A stretch of DNA of 64,000 bases from Trueperaceae bacterium (GTDB taxonomy: Bacteria > Deinococcota > Deinococci > Deinococcales > Trueperaceae): contig DASVCN010000027.1 of assembly GCA_036381595.1 (NCBI GenBank), positions 161,541 to 225,540 of the forward strand. Reading direction: 5' to 3'. Under the pieces are notes generated by a model that searched no databases, had not been told where the DNA came from, and saw only the letters and a program-made list of their open reading frames with translations. The number at the start of each line of letters is the position of its first letter. The stretch's first letter is position 1. Both the position numbers and the translations under genes were made by a program. Positions 1 to 9,230 of this stretch are shown here, piece after piece.

Positions 1-642
1 CTGCCGAAGGGAGCCCAGGCCCTGCCGGTCGAACCCGACTGGTCGCTGGAGGCTCAGCTGTGGGCGCGCGGCTGCAGTCCGGTTGCCGGCGTGGACGAGG
101 CGGGGCGCGGAGCTCTCGCGGGACCGGTAGTGGCGGCCGCCGTGATCCTCCCGCTGGGTACTCATCCGTACCGGGACTCCAAGACGCTGCCGCCGGAAAG
201 GCGTGAGGAGCTCGCGGCCAACATCCGGTGCGAGGCGCTGGCCTGGGCCGTGGGTATCGCCGAACCGGCCGAGATCGACGAACTCAACGTGCTGAGGGCG
301 ACCCACCTTGCAGCCGGGCGGGCCCTGGTCGAGCTGCGCCGCACGCTGCCCCCCGGCGGCCTGGTCACCGACTACCTGTGGCTGGAGGAGCGCGCCCAGG
401 TCCTGCCCGTCGCTCAGGCCGACTGCCGCTCCTATCAGGCGGCCGCTGCCGGGATACTGGCGAAGGTGACGCGTGACGAGCTGATGCGCGCGCTCGCCCT
501 CGAGCATCCCGAGTACGGGTTCGAGCAGAACAAGGGGTACGGGGCGCCGGCGCACCTCCAAGCGCTCGAGGCGGTAGGCCCCTGCCGTGTCCATCGGGCT
601 TCCTTCGCCCCGGTAACCAGAACTCTGGCTTCCTCTGCATAG
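1..642 (+). CDS. rnhB: Ribonuclease HII, 5' end outside window
   Basis: RNase HII cleaves the RNA strand of RNA-DNA hybrids and single ribonucleotides misincorporated into DNA. The frame is open from base 1. The signature [20 protein letters not shown] (around bases 80-140) carries the first catalytic Asp-Glu pair, and the later D-x-L-W and SxxAKVTRDE-type segments (around residues 125-160) match the family. The first internal start (GTG at 91) would remove the VAG-V part of the motif, so the true start lies upstream of the window or in its first bases. The frame ends with TAG just before the RicT-like gene. Confidence 0.93.
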   Translation: MPKGAQALPVEPDWSLEAQLWARGCSPVAGVDEAGRGALAGPVVAAAVILPLGTHPYRDSKTLPPERREELAANIRCEALAWAVGIAEPAEIDELNVLRATHLAAGRALVELRRTLPPGGLVTDYLWLEERAQVLPVAQADCRSYQAAAAGILAKVTRDELMRALALEHPEYGFEQNKGYGAPAHLQALEAVGPCRVHRASFAPVTRTLASSA

Positions 643-709
643 AATGGGGTCACGTTTCGCAGCGGCGGCGACCACTGCCCCGGCCGCCACGACAGCCAGG
701 AGTAGAACC

Positions 710-1510
710 ATGCCAGAGTGCATCGGAGTAAAGTTCGACAACGGCCCCAAACTCCACTACATGGAGGCGCCCCCCGTACCGCCCAGAGTGGGAACTCGCT
801 GCGTCGTCTCGACCAGACGGGGACTCGAGGTGGGGATCGTGCGCACCGACGTGCGCGACCACCCCAAGCCCGGCGGGCACTACGTCCGAGACGCCCTTCC
901 CGACGACGTCGAGCGGTACCGCGAGCTCTCACAGAAGGCCGAGGAACTCAAGTGGTTGCTCAAGGCGCGTGTGCGCCAGCAGGGGGCCGACGTCAAGATC
1001 GTGCACTGCGAGTTCACCATCGACGAGAGCCTCCTCGTGGTCTCCTACACCGCCGAGAACGGGGCACCGCTCCGGCTGATGGCGCAGGAGTTGCTGGCCC
1101 ACACGGGCGCCAGGGTCGAGTTCAACAACATCGGGCCCCGCGACCAGGCCCGCATCCTGGGCGGTATCGGTTCATGCGGTAGCGGAACCTGTTCGTCGAC
1201 CTGGATGCAGAGCTTCAGCGCTGTATCTATCCGCATGGCTCGCGATCAGCAGCTGCCGCTCAATCCCGAGAAGATCAGCGGCCCGTGCGGCCGCCTCATG
1301 TGCTGTCTGCAGTTCGAGCACGACATGTACCGCGAACTCCTCAAGGGGATGCCCAAGAAGGGCGTAAAGGCGTGCCACACGGGCACCGGCAGTTGCGGCC
1401 GGATCGTCAAACTCAACCCGCTCAAGCAGACGGTGGAACTCAAGACCGACGAAGGCGGGATCGAGGAGTTCCCGGCCTCGGAGATCGAGCGGATGCGCGG
1501 CAAGAACTAA
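710..1510 (+). CDS. ricT: PSP1/RicT (YaaT) family protein
   Basis: The protein matches the PSP1 C-terminal family (RicT/YaaT), which in Bacillus forms an Fe-S-containing complex with RicA and RicF and affects RNase Y-dependent mRNA maturation. The cysteine-rich core is visible: GSCGSGTCSSTW, then NPEKISGPCGRLMCCLQFE (around residues 160-205). The ATG at 710 is chosen over earlier in-frame starts because AGGAG lies at 698-702 with ideal spacing and the conserved N-terminus MPECIGVKF begins there. The length of 266 aa is normal. Its stop falls inside a 14-bp tandem repeat shared with the end of the convergent gene. The role in this organism is inferred from the family. Confidence 0.88.
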   Translation: MPECIGVKFDNGPKLHYMEAPPVPPRVGTRCVVSTRRGLEVGIVRTDVRDHPKPGGHYVRDALPDDVERYRELSQKAEELKWLLKARVRQQGADVKIVHCEFTIDESLLVVSYTAENGAPLRLMAQELLAHTGARVEFNNIGPRDQARILGGIGSCGSGTCSSTWMQSFSAVSIRMARDQQLPLNPEKISGPCGRLMCCLQFEHDMYRELLKGMPKKGVKACHTGTGSCGRIVKLNPLKQTVELKTDEGGIEEFPASEIERMRGKN

Positions 1511-1547
1511 CCCCACGAGACTAACCTCGCGAGACTAACCTCGCGAG
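1506..1547. repeat. 14-bp tandem repeat (3 copies) spanning two convergent gene ends
   Basis: Three consecutive 14-bp units read actaaccccacgag, actaacctcgcgag and actaacctcgcgag. The plus-strand ricT stop (TAA, 1508-1510) lies in unit 1. The minus-strand lyase stop (TAG, 1537-1535) lies in unit 3, and units 1 and 2 repeat the same stop-bearing sequence. Confidence 0.85.
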
Positions 1548-2677
1548 TACTGGCCCCTCCTGACGACACCCGGTGGCCGGCCCACCGCCTGCTCGTACGA
1601 CACCGGATCGGTTGCCGCCTCGGTGACGATCACGAGCGCTCTGGTAACACGGTCGATACCGACCGCTTCGGCGACAGCCTGATCCTCTGTAAGGGCCAGC
1701 AGACCAGCGACGCCGGCAGCACCGCTCTCTCCAGCGACGATCCCCTCTGCGGCGAGCAGCCGCATCGCTTCGAAGGCGTACTCGTCGGGGACGCTCAGGA
1801 ACGCGTCCATGCCGGAAAGCAGCAGCGGCAGCGCGGCGGCCGATGGGGTTCCGCAGTTGAGCCCGGCCATGACCGATCGGTGTGGACCGGGGACGGTGAC
1901 CGCTCGACCGGCCCGGACCGACCGTAGCAGGCAATCGGCTCCCAGCGGCTCCACCCCCACTAACCGGGGGCGTCGTTCCCACGTGTGGAAGTGCGCCGTG
2001 GTGGCGGCGGCAAGGGAGCCCACTCCGATCTGCACGAGCACCAGGTCGATGGGCTCGGCCCCCGCCAGCTGCTCCTCTGCCTCGGCCAATATCGTGCCGT
2101 ACCCCTCCACTATCCAGCTCGGTACCTGCTCGTAGCCGGGCCAGGAGGTGTCCTGGATGAGCAACCGGTCCTTGCCGCTGCTCGCCGCAGCCTGCCGTAC
2201 CGCCTCGTCGTAGCTGCCAGCGATCCTCCTCACGCGAGCGCCCTCGGCCAGCAGCGCTTCGATCCTCACGGGCCCGATGTCGGCCGGGACGAATATCTCG
2301 GCCGCAAGACCGAACCAGCCGGCGGCTCGCGCGACCGCCCGGCCATGGTTCCCGTCGGTCGCGCTCAACAGGGTCAGGTCCGAGTCTGCGAGCCCGGTCC
2401 GTAGCTCGTCGAGGGTCGAGAGGCCCGTAACTTCGAGGAGTAGGTTGTAGATGGCCCACGAGGCGCCGAGGATCTTGTAGGCGGGGAGCCCGAACCGGGA
2501 CGATTCCTCCTTGACGAGCAGATGAGCCAGGCCCAGGCGCTCCGCCAGCCGGTCGCACGAGTGCAGCGACGTGGGCCGGTAGCCCGGCAGTTGCCGGTGG
2601 AAGTCGATCGCTGCACTTCGGGTGGTCAGACCCTCGAGGCGCTCGCGGGCGCCGCTGTTCAAGTGGAACTCGAACAC
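1535..2677 (-). CDS. dpaL: Diaminopropionate ammonia-lyase-like PLP enzyme
   Basis: This is a fold-type II PLP enzyme of the threonine-synthase/diaminopropionate ammonia-lyase group, which converts 2,3-diaminopropionate to pyruvate and ammonia. FHRQLPGYRPTSL near residue 30, KEESSRFGLPAYKILGAS (the Lys in AYKILG is the expected Schiff-base residue, about residue 70) and LLSATDGNHGRAVA (around residue 105) match the DpaL subfamily better than general threonine dehydratases. The length of 380 aa is typical. It is followed 13 bp upstream by holB on the same strand. The exact substrate cannot be proven from sequence. Confidence 0.82.
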   Translation of the reverse strand: MFEFHLNSGARERLEGLTTRSAAIDFHRQLPGYRPTSLHSCDRLAERLGLAHLLVKEESSRFGLPAYKILGASWAIYNLLLEVTGLSTLDELRTGLADSDLTLLSATDGNHGRAVARAAGWFGLAAEIFVPADIGPVRIEALLAEGARVRRIAGSYDEAVRQAAASSGKDRLLIQDTSWPGYEQVPSWIVEGYGTILAEAEEQLAGAEPIDLVLVQIGVGSLAAATTAHFHTWERRPRLVGVEPLGADCLLRSVRAGRAVTVPGPHRSVMAGLNCGTPSAAALPLLLSGMDAFLSVPDEYAFEAMRLLAAEGIVAGESGAAGVAGLLALTEDQAVAEAVGIDRVTRALVIVTEAATDPVSYEQAVGRPPGVVRRGQYSRG

Positions 2678-2690
2678 AGCTCGGGGCTCC

Positions 2691-3587
2691 TCAGTTCGTG
2701 AGAGCCCGTAGTTCGAGCGTCATGACCCGCACCGCCAGCGTGGCCGGCGAGTAACCGGCTATCGCCTCCTCGCACTCGAGCAGGAGGTCGTCGGCTTGCG
2801 GTCGAAGTGGAGCCGGCAGCAACCGGAACTTCTCGCGGAGCGACTCCACGATCTCCTGGCCCCAGCCCCCCTCCTGCCACCGCTCTGCCAGCAGGTCGGC
2901 GGCGGCGAGGGCGCCCTCCAGGTCCCCGTGGAGCGCGTCGAAGTAACTCCCGACCTGGGCCAGCAGCGACTCGCTGCCCTCCCTGGGGAGGAGCAGCGGA
3001 CCCGGTCGCCCCAACCGATGAGCCGGGTGGCCGGGCGGTCCCAGGCCCTCCGTTTCCACCGGCGCGAAGCGCAGCACCGTGCAGCGCGAGCCGATGGTGG
3101 GCAGCACCGCCTGAGGACTGGGGGCGATGAGGATAATCGAGGAGTACGAGGGCGGCTCCTCGAGCATCTTGAGGAAGGCGTTCGCGGCGGCCGCCGTCAG
3201 CCTCTCGGCTCCGTCGATCACGCCTACCCGGCGCCGGAACGAAGGCCGCTGTTCGAGCCAGCTGGAGAGCGGTTCGTCGTCCCCGGGGCGCGGGACGAGT
3301 TGACCTATCTTGATCTCCGGGCGTCGGCTCTGCCTTCCGGTGGAGGTGGTATCTCTGGCCGAGACCTCCCTGTAGTCGGGGTGACCTGTCTCGAAGCGTC
3401 GGCACGAATCGCATCCGAGACAGGGGCGCGCCTTTGCCGCCGCCTGACAGTTGAGGAATGCTGCATACCAGCGGGCGGAGGTTCGCCTGCCCACACCCTC
3501 CGGTCCGACGAACAGCAACGAGGAACTGCGGATGTCGCGCAGCGCCTCGAGAACCCTTTCGTGCCCCTGGACGCGGAGCTGGCTCAT
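2691..3587 (-). CDS. holB: DNA polymerase III delta-prime subunit
   Basis: A clamp-loader AAA+ subunit. The N-terminal P-loop region is degenerate (FVGPEGVGRRTSA, lacking the GK[ST] lysine), as is common for delta-prime. A zinc module CLGCDSCRRFETGHPDY (around residues 55-72) and the sensor region GVIDGAERLTAAAANAFLKMLEEPP follow, with the later IGSRC element. The length of 298 aa fits a short delta-prime. It lies between the lyase and the phosphoesterase, all on the minus strand with 12-13 bp gaps, which suggests a transcript starting at 4364. Confidence 0.87.
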   Translation of the reverse strand: MSQLRVQGHERVLEALRDIRSSSLLFVGPEGVGRRTSARWYAAFLNCQAAAKARPCLGCDSCRRFETGHPDYREVSARDTTSTGRQSRRPEIKIGQLVPRPGDDEPLSSWLEQRPSFRRRVGVIDGAERLTAAAANAFLKMLEEPPSYSSIILIAPSPQAVLPTIGSRCTVLRFAPVETEGLGPPGHPAHRLGRPGPLLLPREGSESLLAQVGSYFDALHGDLEGALAAADLLAERWQEGGWGQEIVESLREKFRLLPAPLRPQADDLLLECEEAIAGYSPATLAVRVMTLELRALTN

Positions 3588-3599
3588 CGGCTCATCTAC

Positions 3600-4364
3600 T
3601 CATCTGCCCTTCGCCAGCCGGGCGGCCAACGGTTCCGGGTAGCCGTTCTCGCGGACCGACCGCTGCACCGCAACCAGATCGAACTCGACCCTTCGAAGTT
3701 CGATGGTGCCCATCTCCTCGTCGTAGATGGCGTACGAAGCGAGCGGACTTCCGTCGCGCGGCTGGCCGATCGAGCCAGGGTTGAAGAAGAGCCGGGCGCG
3801 GGGCGGGATCCGGTAGGTGGTCCGATCGTTGTCGAAGGAGAAGACGCGCCAGAGCTCCTCGCGGCCGGCGTTCACCGACGCGAAGACCTTGGGGACGTGG
3901 GTATGACCGACGAAGCAGATCGGCCGCTCCAGGAGCGGGAAGTTCGCCTGAGCGCTCTGCATGGAGGAGATGTAGTCCCAGCGCCGGAGCAGCGCTCCGT
4001 GCACCGCCTGCCATCTCTCGGCCTTGGCGGACGACCTGAAGCCGCGCAGGAACTCTATCGATTCGCTCGACAGCTCCTCGAGGTGCTTGCCGATGACGAA
4101 CGTGACTATCTCGCTCTCCATGTTCATGTTCGAGCCAGGCTTGCCGTCTGCCAGGTCGAGCAGGAGTTGATCGTGGTTCCCCATCAGGCATACCGCGGGT
4201 TCGAGCTCCATCAGCCTCCGAGCCGCCTGTTCTGGCCGGGTGTAGTAACCGACGAGGTCGCCGAGGAAGAGGACTTGATCCCAGCGCCTCCGGCGAGCGT
4301 CGTCGAGGACCGCCTCCAGGGCGATGTCGTTGCCGTGGATGTCGCTCAGGAGGAGGTAGCGCAC
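3600..4364 (-). CDS. Calcineurin-like metallophosphoesterase
   Basis: The protein belongs to the YfcE/MJ0936-type phosphodiesterases. The metal ligands are in order: LLLSDIHGN at residues 4-12, LGDLVGYYTRP (around residue 35), CLMGNHDQ (about residue 58), and GHTHVPKV (about residue 160). No signal peptide is visible, so it should be cytosolic. The GTG start at 4364 is supported by a TATCTT hexamer seven bases upstream and no Shine-Dalgarno sequence, suggesting a leaderless message. It is divergent from the PEGA gene. The substrate is unknown. Confidence 0.85.
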   Translation of the reverse strand: MRYLLLSDIHGNDIALEAVLDDARRRRWDQVLFLGDLVGYYTRPEQAARRLMELEPAVCLMGNHDQLLLDLADGKPGSNMNMESEIVTFVIGKHLEELSSESIEFLRGFRSSAKAERWQAVHGALLRRWDYISSMQSAQANFPLLERPICFVGHTHVPKVFASVNAGREELWRVFSFDNDRTTYRIPPRARLFFNPGSIGQPRDGSPLASYAIYDEEMGTIELRRVEFDLVAVQRSVRENGYPEPLAARLAKGR

Positions 4365-4371
4365 GGCACCA

Positions 4372-4377
4372 AAGATA
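4372..4377 (-). promoter_or_regulatory. -10 hexamer TATCTT, leaderless arrangement
   Basis: TATCTT ends 7 nt before the GTG of the metallophosphoesterase, and no ribosome binding site is present. The spacing would put transcription start at or next to the start codon. Confidence 0.6.
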
Positions 4378-4413
4378 CCACCGGCCCTCTTCGGTTCGGG
4401 CGCCCCCGGCGGC

Positions 4414-4419
4414 TATACT
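4414..4419 (+). promoter_or_regulatory. -10 hexamer TATACT for the PEGA gene
   Basis: TATACT ends 8 nt before the ATG at 4428. The sequence between (gagaggca) could act as a weak ribosome binding site, but the position equally fits a leaderless start. It is divergent with the hexamer at 4372. Confidence 0.6.
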
Positions 4420-4427
4420 GAGAGGCA

Positions 4428-5555
4428 ATGGCAAAGTCGGCGCCGCGCGTCATCGCCCTCCTGATCCTGCTATGCACTGGCGCGGCACTTGCGCAAATTG
4501 CGATCCCAACCCTTGGCAGCCGCGGCGACCCGGCTCGAAGCGAGGAGCTCTCGGCCCTCATCGACGCTTTCACGGCCGAGCTGCGAGCTCGTGTTGCGGC
4601 CTCGGGCCTGGAGGTCAGCAACGCCGAACTGATAACCCCGGGGATCGCCGGCAGCCTGGACCCCGAGTACGCGAAGCTCATCGCCGACATCGACGACAAG
4701 CGCTACGCGGTGTCAGGCGAGATCGCGGTGGCCGAGGACGAGAGGGCGCAAAGCCCTTTCGTCGTCAACATGATCGTGGTCGACGCCGAACAGAACCGGG
4801 CGACCGACCTGATCAGCCGACCGCTGTCCGAGGAGAGCCTGCGGATGACGGCTGCCGGCCTGGCGCGGGTGATCGTACGCTTCACCGAGCAGGAACTCGC
4901 CTTGCCGCCGGGCGACGCCGGACTGTTCGTCTCCAGCCAGCCCGGCGAGGCTGACGTCTACCTAGATGGGCTTCTCGTAGGCCGTACCTCGGAACTCGAT
5001 GTGATCATGCTCGCCCCCGGTCGCTATCAGCTGGAGATCCGCAAGGAGGGGTTCCTGCCGGAGGTAAGGACCGTGGAGCTCCGCTCCGGGACGACCACGT
5101 TCTCGACAGTGCCGCTCACGGCGATCGTCGGCGGGTCGATACAGGTGGTGAGCACTCCGCCGGCCGAGGTCTTCCTCGACGGCGAGTCGCAGGGCTACAC
5201 CCCTCTCTTCATCCCGGCCCCACCCGGCGTCCAGTCGGTGCGGCTCGAGCGCGACGGCTTCGAGCCGGTGATCGCGACGGTCCCGGTTCGGAACTACCGG
5301 GTGAGCCGCCTCGACCTGCAGCTGGAGCCGGAACGGGAACCGCTCCTCTACTGGTCGCTCGAGCCGGAGTACCTGGTGCTCATCGACGGGATCATCCAGC
5401 CGAACGGTCACGCCCCTTCGGTCGTCCCCGGGCTCATCGAGGTCGAGGTTCGGCGGGGCCGCGAGCGGTACGTGCATCAGGTCGTGCTGCCGGCGAACGG
5501 CGCGTTTGAGCTGAACCTGCAGACGGGCGAACTGACGAGGTTGGGCAGCCGCTAG
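4428..5555 (+). CDS. Secreted PEGA-domain protein
   Basis: The 375-aa protein has a signal peptide (residues 1-22, ending LCTGAALAQ). An N-terminal region (25-160) of unrecognised fold contains a pattern like bacterial lipoprotein/TolB-like stress proteins. Two PEGA repeats follow: GLFVSSQPGEADVYLDG...TPGRY-like (around 165-235) and GSIQVVSTPPAEVFLDG (around 237-295). A weaker third copy comes after EPLLYWSLEPEYLVLIDG. PEGA domains occur in surface-associated proteins of many phyla. Its function is not known. Confidence 0.8.
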   Translation: MAKSAPRVIALLILLCTGAALAQIAIPTLGSRGDPARSEELSALIDAFTAELRARVAASGLEVSNAELITPGIAGSLDPEYAKLIADIDDKRYAVSGEIAVAEDERAQSPFVVNMIVVDAEQNRATDLISRPLSEESLRMTAAGLARVIVRFTEQELALPPGDAGLFVSSQPGEADVYLDGLLVGRTSELDVIMLAPGRYQLEIRKEGFLPEVRTVELRSGTTTFSTVPLTAIVGGSIQVVSTPPAEVFLDGESQGYTPLFIPAPPGVQSVRLERDGFEPVIATVPVRNYRVSRLDLQLEPEREPLLYWSLEPEYLVLIDGIIQPNGHAPSVVPGLIEVEVRRGRERYVHQVVLPANGAFELNLQTGELTRLGSR

Positions 5556-5601
5556 GTTCGCCCGCCGGCGCTGGGAGTCCCGGCGGAGAGGAGCGGGCGG
5601 C

Positions 5602-6543
5602 TCACGGCTCGAACGGGATGCGGTAGGCGAGCCGTCCCCCGGCCCGCCAGCCCGACCGCGGCTCCAGCCCCGCCATCGCCCCTACCTCCAGGTCACCGAC
5701 CCCGACATCTCGTTCGTAACCGAGTTGCAGGCGGTAGGGCCAGGCGTCTATCCGGTACGGTTCGGCGGCGGCGAGCAGGTCGAGTTCTCCAGCGCCGAAC
5801 CGTTCCCCGCCATGCAGAACGGCGCCTGGGGCGAGCCCGTCTGGCCCCAGGCCAAGCCACGCGGCAAGCTCCCAGGATGGAGCGCGACGGCGGTTGATGG
5901 TATAGGCAGCGCCCAGCGCCAGCGTCGTGCGATCGAACCCCGGCTGTGTGAACGAACTCAGGAGCAAGGAGAGGTCGTTGCTTCCGTGCAGGCGCACCAG
6001 GCGCGCCTCGCCGGTCAGGCTCAAACCTAGTTCCCCCGACCGCAGGTAGACACCGGGCGCCACGTCTACGATGAGCGCCCTCGAGACCCGGTAACTCACG
6101 CCGGCCTCGAGGCCCATCACCGCCGGTCCTTGCCCCAGCAGCGGCAGTTCAGAGAAGTCGCCTTCGGCCAGCGGAGCGAGTGGCGGCCCGCCGTCGTAAA
6201 CGCTCGCGCGCAGGCGCACCGCGGCCGGACCGAGCACCCCACGGGCGGTGAACGCGACCGCGAAGCGACCGGCGCTGTTGGCGTCGGCCGCGAGCGAGGC
6301 TATGAGATTGCCGATGGTGGCCAGGCTTCCCGCCTGCCGCATCCTTACGCCGAGCCCTAGTTCATCACCGTAGGCCAAGCGCAGGCCTGCGGAGTTGTCG
6401 CCTACGGGGACGTCGGCGAAGACGACCTCGACCCGGCGATTGCCCGCCTCGGGTGCCGGATAGGCCACGGCGAACTCGGCGGTCTGAGCCAGGCTCAGGG
6501 GGAGGAGTGACAGCAGCAGTGAGGTGAGAACGAGCCTCGACAT
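5602..6543 (-). CDS. Hypothetical secreted protein, beta-rich
   Basis: The start at 6543 is chosen because MSRLVLTSLLLSLLPLSLAQ is a clean signal peptide; an upstream in-frame ATG (6639) would add a basic, non-conserved stretch. The mature part (about 290 aa) is rich in alternating hydrophobic and polar segments with glycines, e.g. GVSYRVSRALIVDVAPGVYL and RLQLGYERDVGVGDLEVGAM. It could be a small outer-membrane beta-barrel or a periplasmic beta-sandwich. No named family is recognised. It is divergent from glgP. Confidence 0.7.
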   Translation of the reverse strand: MSRLVLTSLLLSLLPLSLAQTAEFAVAYPAPEAGNRRVEVVFADVPVGDNSAGLRLAYGDELGLGVRMRQAGSLATIGNLIASLAADANSAGRFAVAFTARGVLGPAAVRLRASVYDGGPPLAPLAEGDFSELPLLGQGPAVMGLEAGVSYRVSRALIVDVAPGVYLRSGELGLSLTGEARLVRLHGSNDLSLLLSSFTQPGFDRTTLALGAAYTINRRRAPSWELAAWLGLGPDGLAPGAVLHGGERFGAGELDLLAAAEPYRIDAWPYRLQLGYERDVGVGDLEVGAMAGLEPRSGWRAGGRLAYRIPFEP

Positions 6544-6655
6544 GGCAATAGTGTGCCCCATCTCCCGACTGACTGGCGAGCGGCGCCCGAGGGTCCGGGA
6601 GGCCGGGGGCGGGTGGTAGACTGCTCCAGTTGTCTTCATCTACCGCGGAGTTTTC

Positions 6656-9190
6656 ATGAACATTCTTGGACGCCTCACCGTACTGCCCGACCTCCCCAGG
6701 CAGATCGACCGACTGTCGGAACTCGCCCGTAACCTGAGCTGGACCTGGAACGCGGGATTGCAGAGCCTCTTCGCCAGCCTCGACCCCCAGTTGTGGGAAG
6801 CGACCGGTCACAACCCCGTCCTGCTGCTGCAGTGGATCGACCAGGAACGTCTCGAAGCGGCGGCGGCCGACGGGGAGTTCCTCGCCCGGTACCGCGAGGC
6901 CGTGGAATCGCTGGGCGGTGAAGGCCACCGGAACTGGTACTCAGGCGAGCACGGCACAGGGGACCTCTACGCCTACTTCTGCGCCGAGTACGGCTGGCAC
7001 GAGTCGGTGCAGCTCTACTCGGGCGGCCTCGGGGTGCTGGCCGGAGACCACACCAAGGCGGCATCCGAACTGGGCGTTCCGCTGGTGGGCGTGGGCCTCT
7101 GGTACACCGAGGGCTACTTCCACCAGCGGGTTGCCGAGGGCGGCGAACAGCAGGCGGTCTTCGAGGAACAGGATCCGGCTCAGCTGCCGCTTCGCCGGGC
7201 GTTGGACGCCAACGGCGAGGAGGCACGGGTAAGCGTCACGATCTTCGAGCGAGAGGTCGAGGTGCGCGCCTGGCTGGCGCAGGTCGGCGCGGTGAACGTC
7301 TACCTGCTCGACGTCGACCTCCCCCAGAACGACCCCGAAGACCGCGCGCTCCTGAAGCGGCTGTACGGCGGCGATCAGAACACGCGGATCGCCCAGGAGA
7401 TGCTGCTGGGCATCGGCGGCGTTCGGATGTTGCGGGCCCTCGGCATCGCGCCTACCGCCTGGCACATGAACGAGGGGCACAGCGCCTTCATGGTGCTCGA
7501 GCGTTGTCGCGAGCTGGTGTCGCAGGGGCTGACCTTCGAGCAGGCTCGAGAGGCTGTCGCCGCCAACACCCTCTTCACGGTTCATACCCCCGTGGCCGCC
7601 GGCAACGACGCCTTCCCGTTCGATCTCGTCGAGCGCAGCTTCGGCGGTTTCTGGAAGAGCCTAGGCCTCTCTGCCCCCGCCTTCATGGATCTGGCGAAGG
7701 CCGATCACGGTTGGGGCGAGGTGTTCAGCATGCCGGCCCTGGCGCTTCGCTTCACCTCCGGTCGCAACGGCGTGGCCGAATTGCACGGCGAGACCAGTCG
7801 GCTCATCTGGAACGACCTGTGGCCCGGGGTGCCGATAGAGGAGACGCCCATAGGATCGGTCACCAACGGAGTTCACGCGGCAACCTGGATGGCGCCCGAG
7901 ATAGCCGGCCTGGCGACCGAGCTGTTGGGCGACGGTTGGCGCGATCGAATCGACGACGAGGAGCAGTGGCGAGCCTTCGGGGAGCTGGACACCGCCCGAC
8001 TGTGGCAGGTCCGCAAGGGGCTCAAGCTCGAGAGCGTCCGCTTCCTGCGACAGCGGCTGCAGAGGCAACTCGATCGCCAGCAGGCGACTATGAGCGCCCA
8101 TCACGACGCCGACGAGCTGTTCGACCCCGAAGCCCTCACCATCGGTTTCGCGCGGCGGTTCGCGACCTACAAGCGCGCCACCCTGATATTCCACGACCTC
8201 GACCGCCTCGCCAGGCTACTGGCAGACCCCCAGCGTCCGGTTCAACTGGTGTTCGCCGGCAAGGCCCACCCAGCGGACAAGCCTGGCCAGGAACTGATCG
8301 CCAACATCCACCGGTTGTCGCACGACGACCGCTTCCGCGGGCGCATCCTCTTCGTCGAGGATTACGACATGGCGGTGGGCCGGGCACTCACCCGCGGCGT
8401 GGACGTCTGGCTCAACAATCCGCGGCGGCCGCTCGAGGCGTCCGGCACCAGTGGGCAGAAGGCCGCCATGAACGGGGTCCTCAACCTGTCGATCCTCGAT
8501 GGCTGGTGGCCGGAGGGGTACAACGGGGACAACGGCTGGGCCTTCGGATCGGAGCGCGAGTACGAGGATGCGAGCAAGGCGGATGCCGCCGACGCCGACG
8601 CCCTCTACGACCTGCTGGAGCGGGAGGTCGTGCCGCTCTACTACCGTCGCGACGCCAACGGGGTGCCGCGCAGCTGGATGGAGCGTTCGCGGGCCGCCAT
8701 CGCCAGCATCACCCCGCGCTTCAACGCTCAGCGGATGGTCAAGGACTACGTCCGCCTCTACTACGCGCCGGCCTCCGAGCGCGGTCGAACGATGAGCCAG
8801 GACGGTCATGCCGGCGCCAAGGAGCTAGCTGCGTGGCGTGCCGCGGTCGCCAAGCAGTGGCCCAGCATCTATCTGAGTGCCAAGCCACAGGACGACGCCT
8901 GGCTCAAATCGGGCGAGGAGATGAACCTCGAAGTGATGCTCCACCCCGGTGAGCTCGAAGGTGTCGAGATCCGGGTCGAGGCCGTCTACAGCCAGGAGGA
9001 CGACGCGCTGCGGGAGGGGTTGCAGCGAGTGCCAATGCACTGTGCCGAGAGCTATCCCGACGGGGGGCGGCTCTACCGGGCGACGTTCCGTCCGACCCTC
9101 ACCGGTCCGCTGGTCTACGGGGTGCGCGCCTACCCGGTCCACGAACTGCTGGCCAACCCGTTCGACGCCCGGGCTATCCGCTGGGCCTGA
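6656..9190 (+). CDS. glgP: Alpha-glucan (glycogen/maltodextrin) phosphorylase
   Basis: A GT35 enzyme that releases glucose-1-phosphate from alpha-1,4-glucans. The N-terminus LSELARNLSWTWNAGLQSLF is the DUF3417 segment of the short bacterial-type phosphorylases. The central region has the active-site ARRFATYKRATL and EDYDMAVGRAL segments. The PLP-lysine motif EASGTSGQKAAMNGVLNLS is at about residue 605. A C-terminal beta domain ends at residue 844, a normal length. The ATG at 6656 has only a weak GGAG upstream. A TAGACT hexamer at about 6617 could be its -10 element. It is the likely entry to glycogen breakdown, with pgl nearby. Confidence 0.93.
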   Translation: MNILGRLTVLPDLPRQIDRLSELARNLSWTWNAGLQSLFASLDPQLWEATGHNPVLLLQWIDQERLEAAAADGEFLARYREAVESLGGEGHRNWYSGEHGTGDLYAYFCAEYGWHESVQLYSGGLGVLAGDHTKAASELGVPLVGVGLWYTEGYFHQRVAEGGEQQAVFEEQDPAQLPLRRALDANGEEARVSVTIFEREVEVRAWLAQVGAVNVYLLDVDLPQNDPEDRALLKRLYGGDQNTRIAQEMLLGIGGVRMLRALGIAPTAWHMNEGHSAFMVLERCRELVSQGLTFEQAREAVAANTLFTVHTPVAAGNDAFPFDLVERSFGGFWKSLGLSAPAFMDLAKADHGWGEVFSMPALALRFTSGRNGVAELHGETSRLIWNDLWPGVPIEETPIGSVTNGVHAATWMAPEIAGLATELLGDGWRDRIDDEEQWRAFGELDTARLWQVRKGLKLESVRFLRQRLQRQLDRQQATMSAHHDADELFDPEALTIGFARRFATYKRATLIFHDLDRLARLLADPQRPVQLVFAGKAHPADKPGQELIANIHRLSHDDRFRGRILFVEDYDMAVGRALTRGVDVWLNNPRRPLEASGTSGQKAAMNGVLNLSILDGWWPEGYNGDNGWAFGSEREYEDASKADAADADALYDLLEREVVPLYYRRDANGVPRSWMERSRAAIASITPRFNAQRMVKDYVRLYYAPASERGRTMSQDGHAGAKELAAWRAAVAKQWPSIYLSAKPQDDAWLKSGEEMNLEVMLHPGELEGVEIRVEAVYSQEDDALREGLQRVPMHCAESYPDGGRLYRATFRPTLTGPLVYGVRAYPVHELLANPFDARAIRWA

Positions 9191-9206
9191 GTATTGGGTT
9201 CAGGCC
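9184..9206 (+). terminator. Stem-loop overlapping the glgP stop codon
   Basis: The 7-bp inverted repeat ggcctga/tcaggcc with a 9-nt loop includes the glgP TGA. There is no U-tract, so factor-independent termination is uncertain. Confidence 0.4.
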
Positions 9207-9230
9207 GATCCGGGCATGGCTTACCCGCCG

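Noticed and set aside
2796..4421. 541-aa plus-strand open frame
   Set aside because: It is the antisense shadow of holB and the metallophosphoesterase, whose motifs and starts are clear on the other strand.
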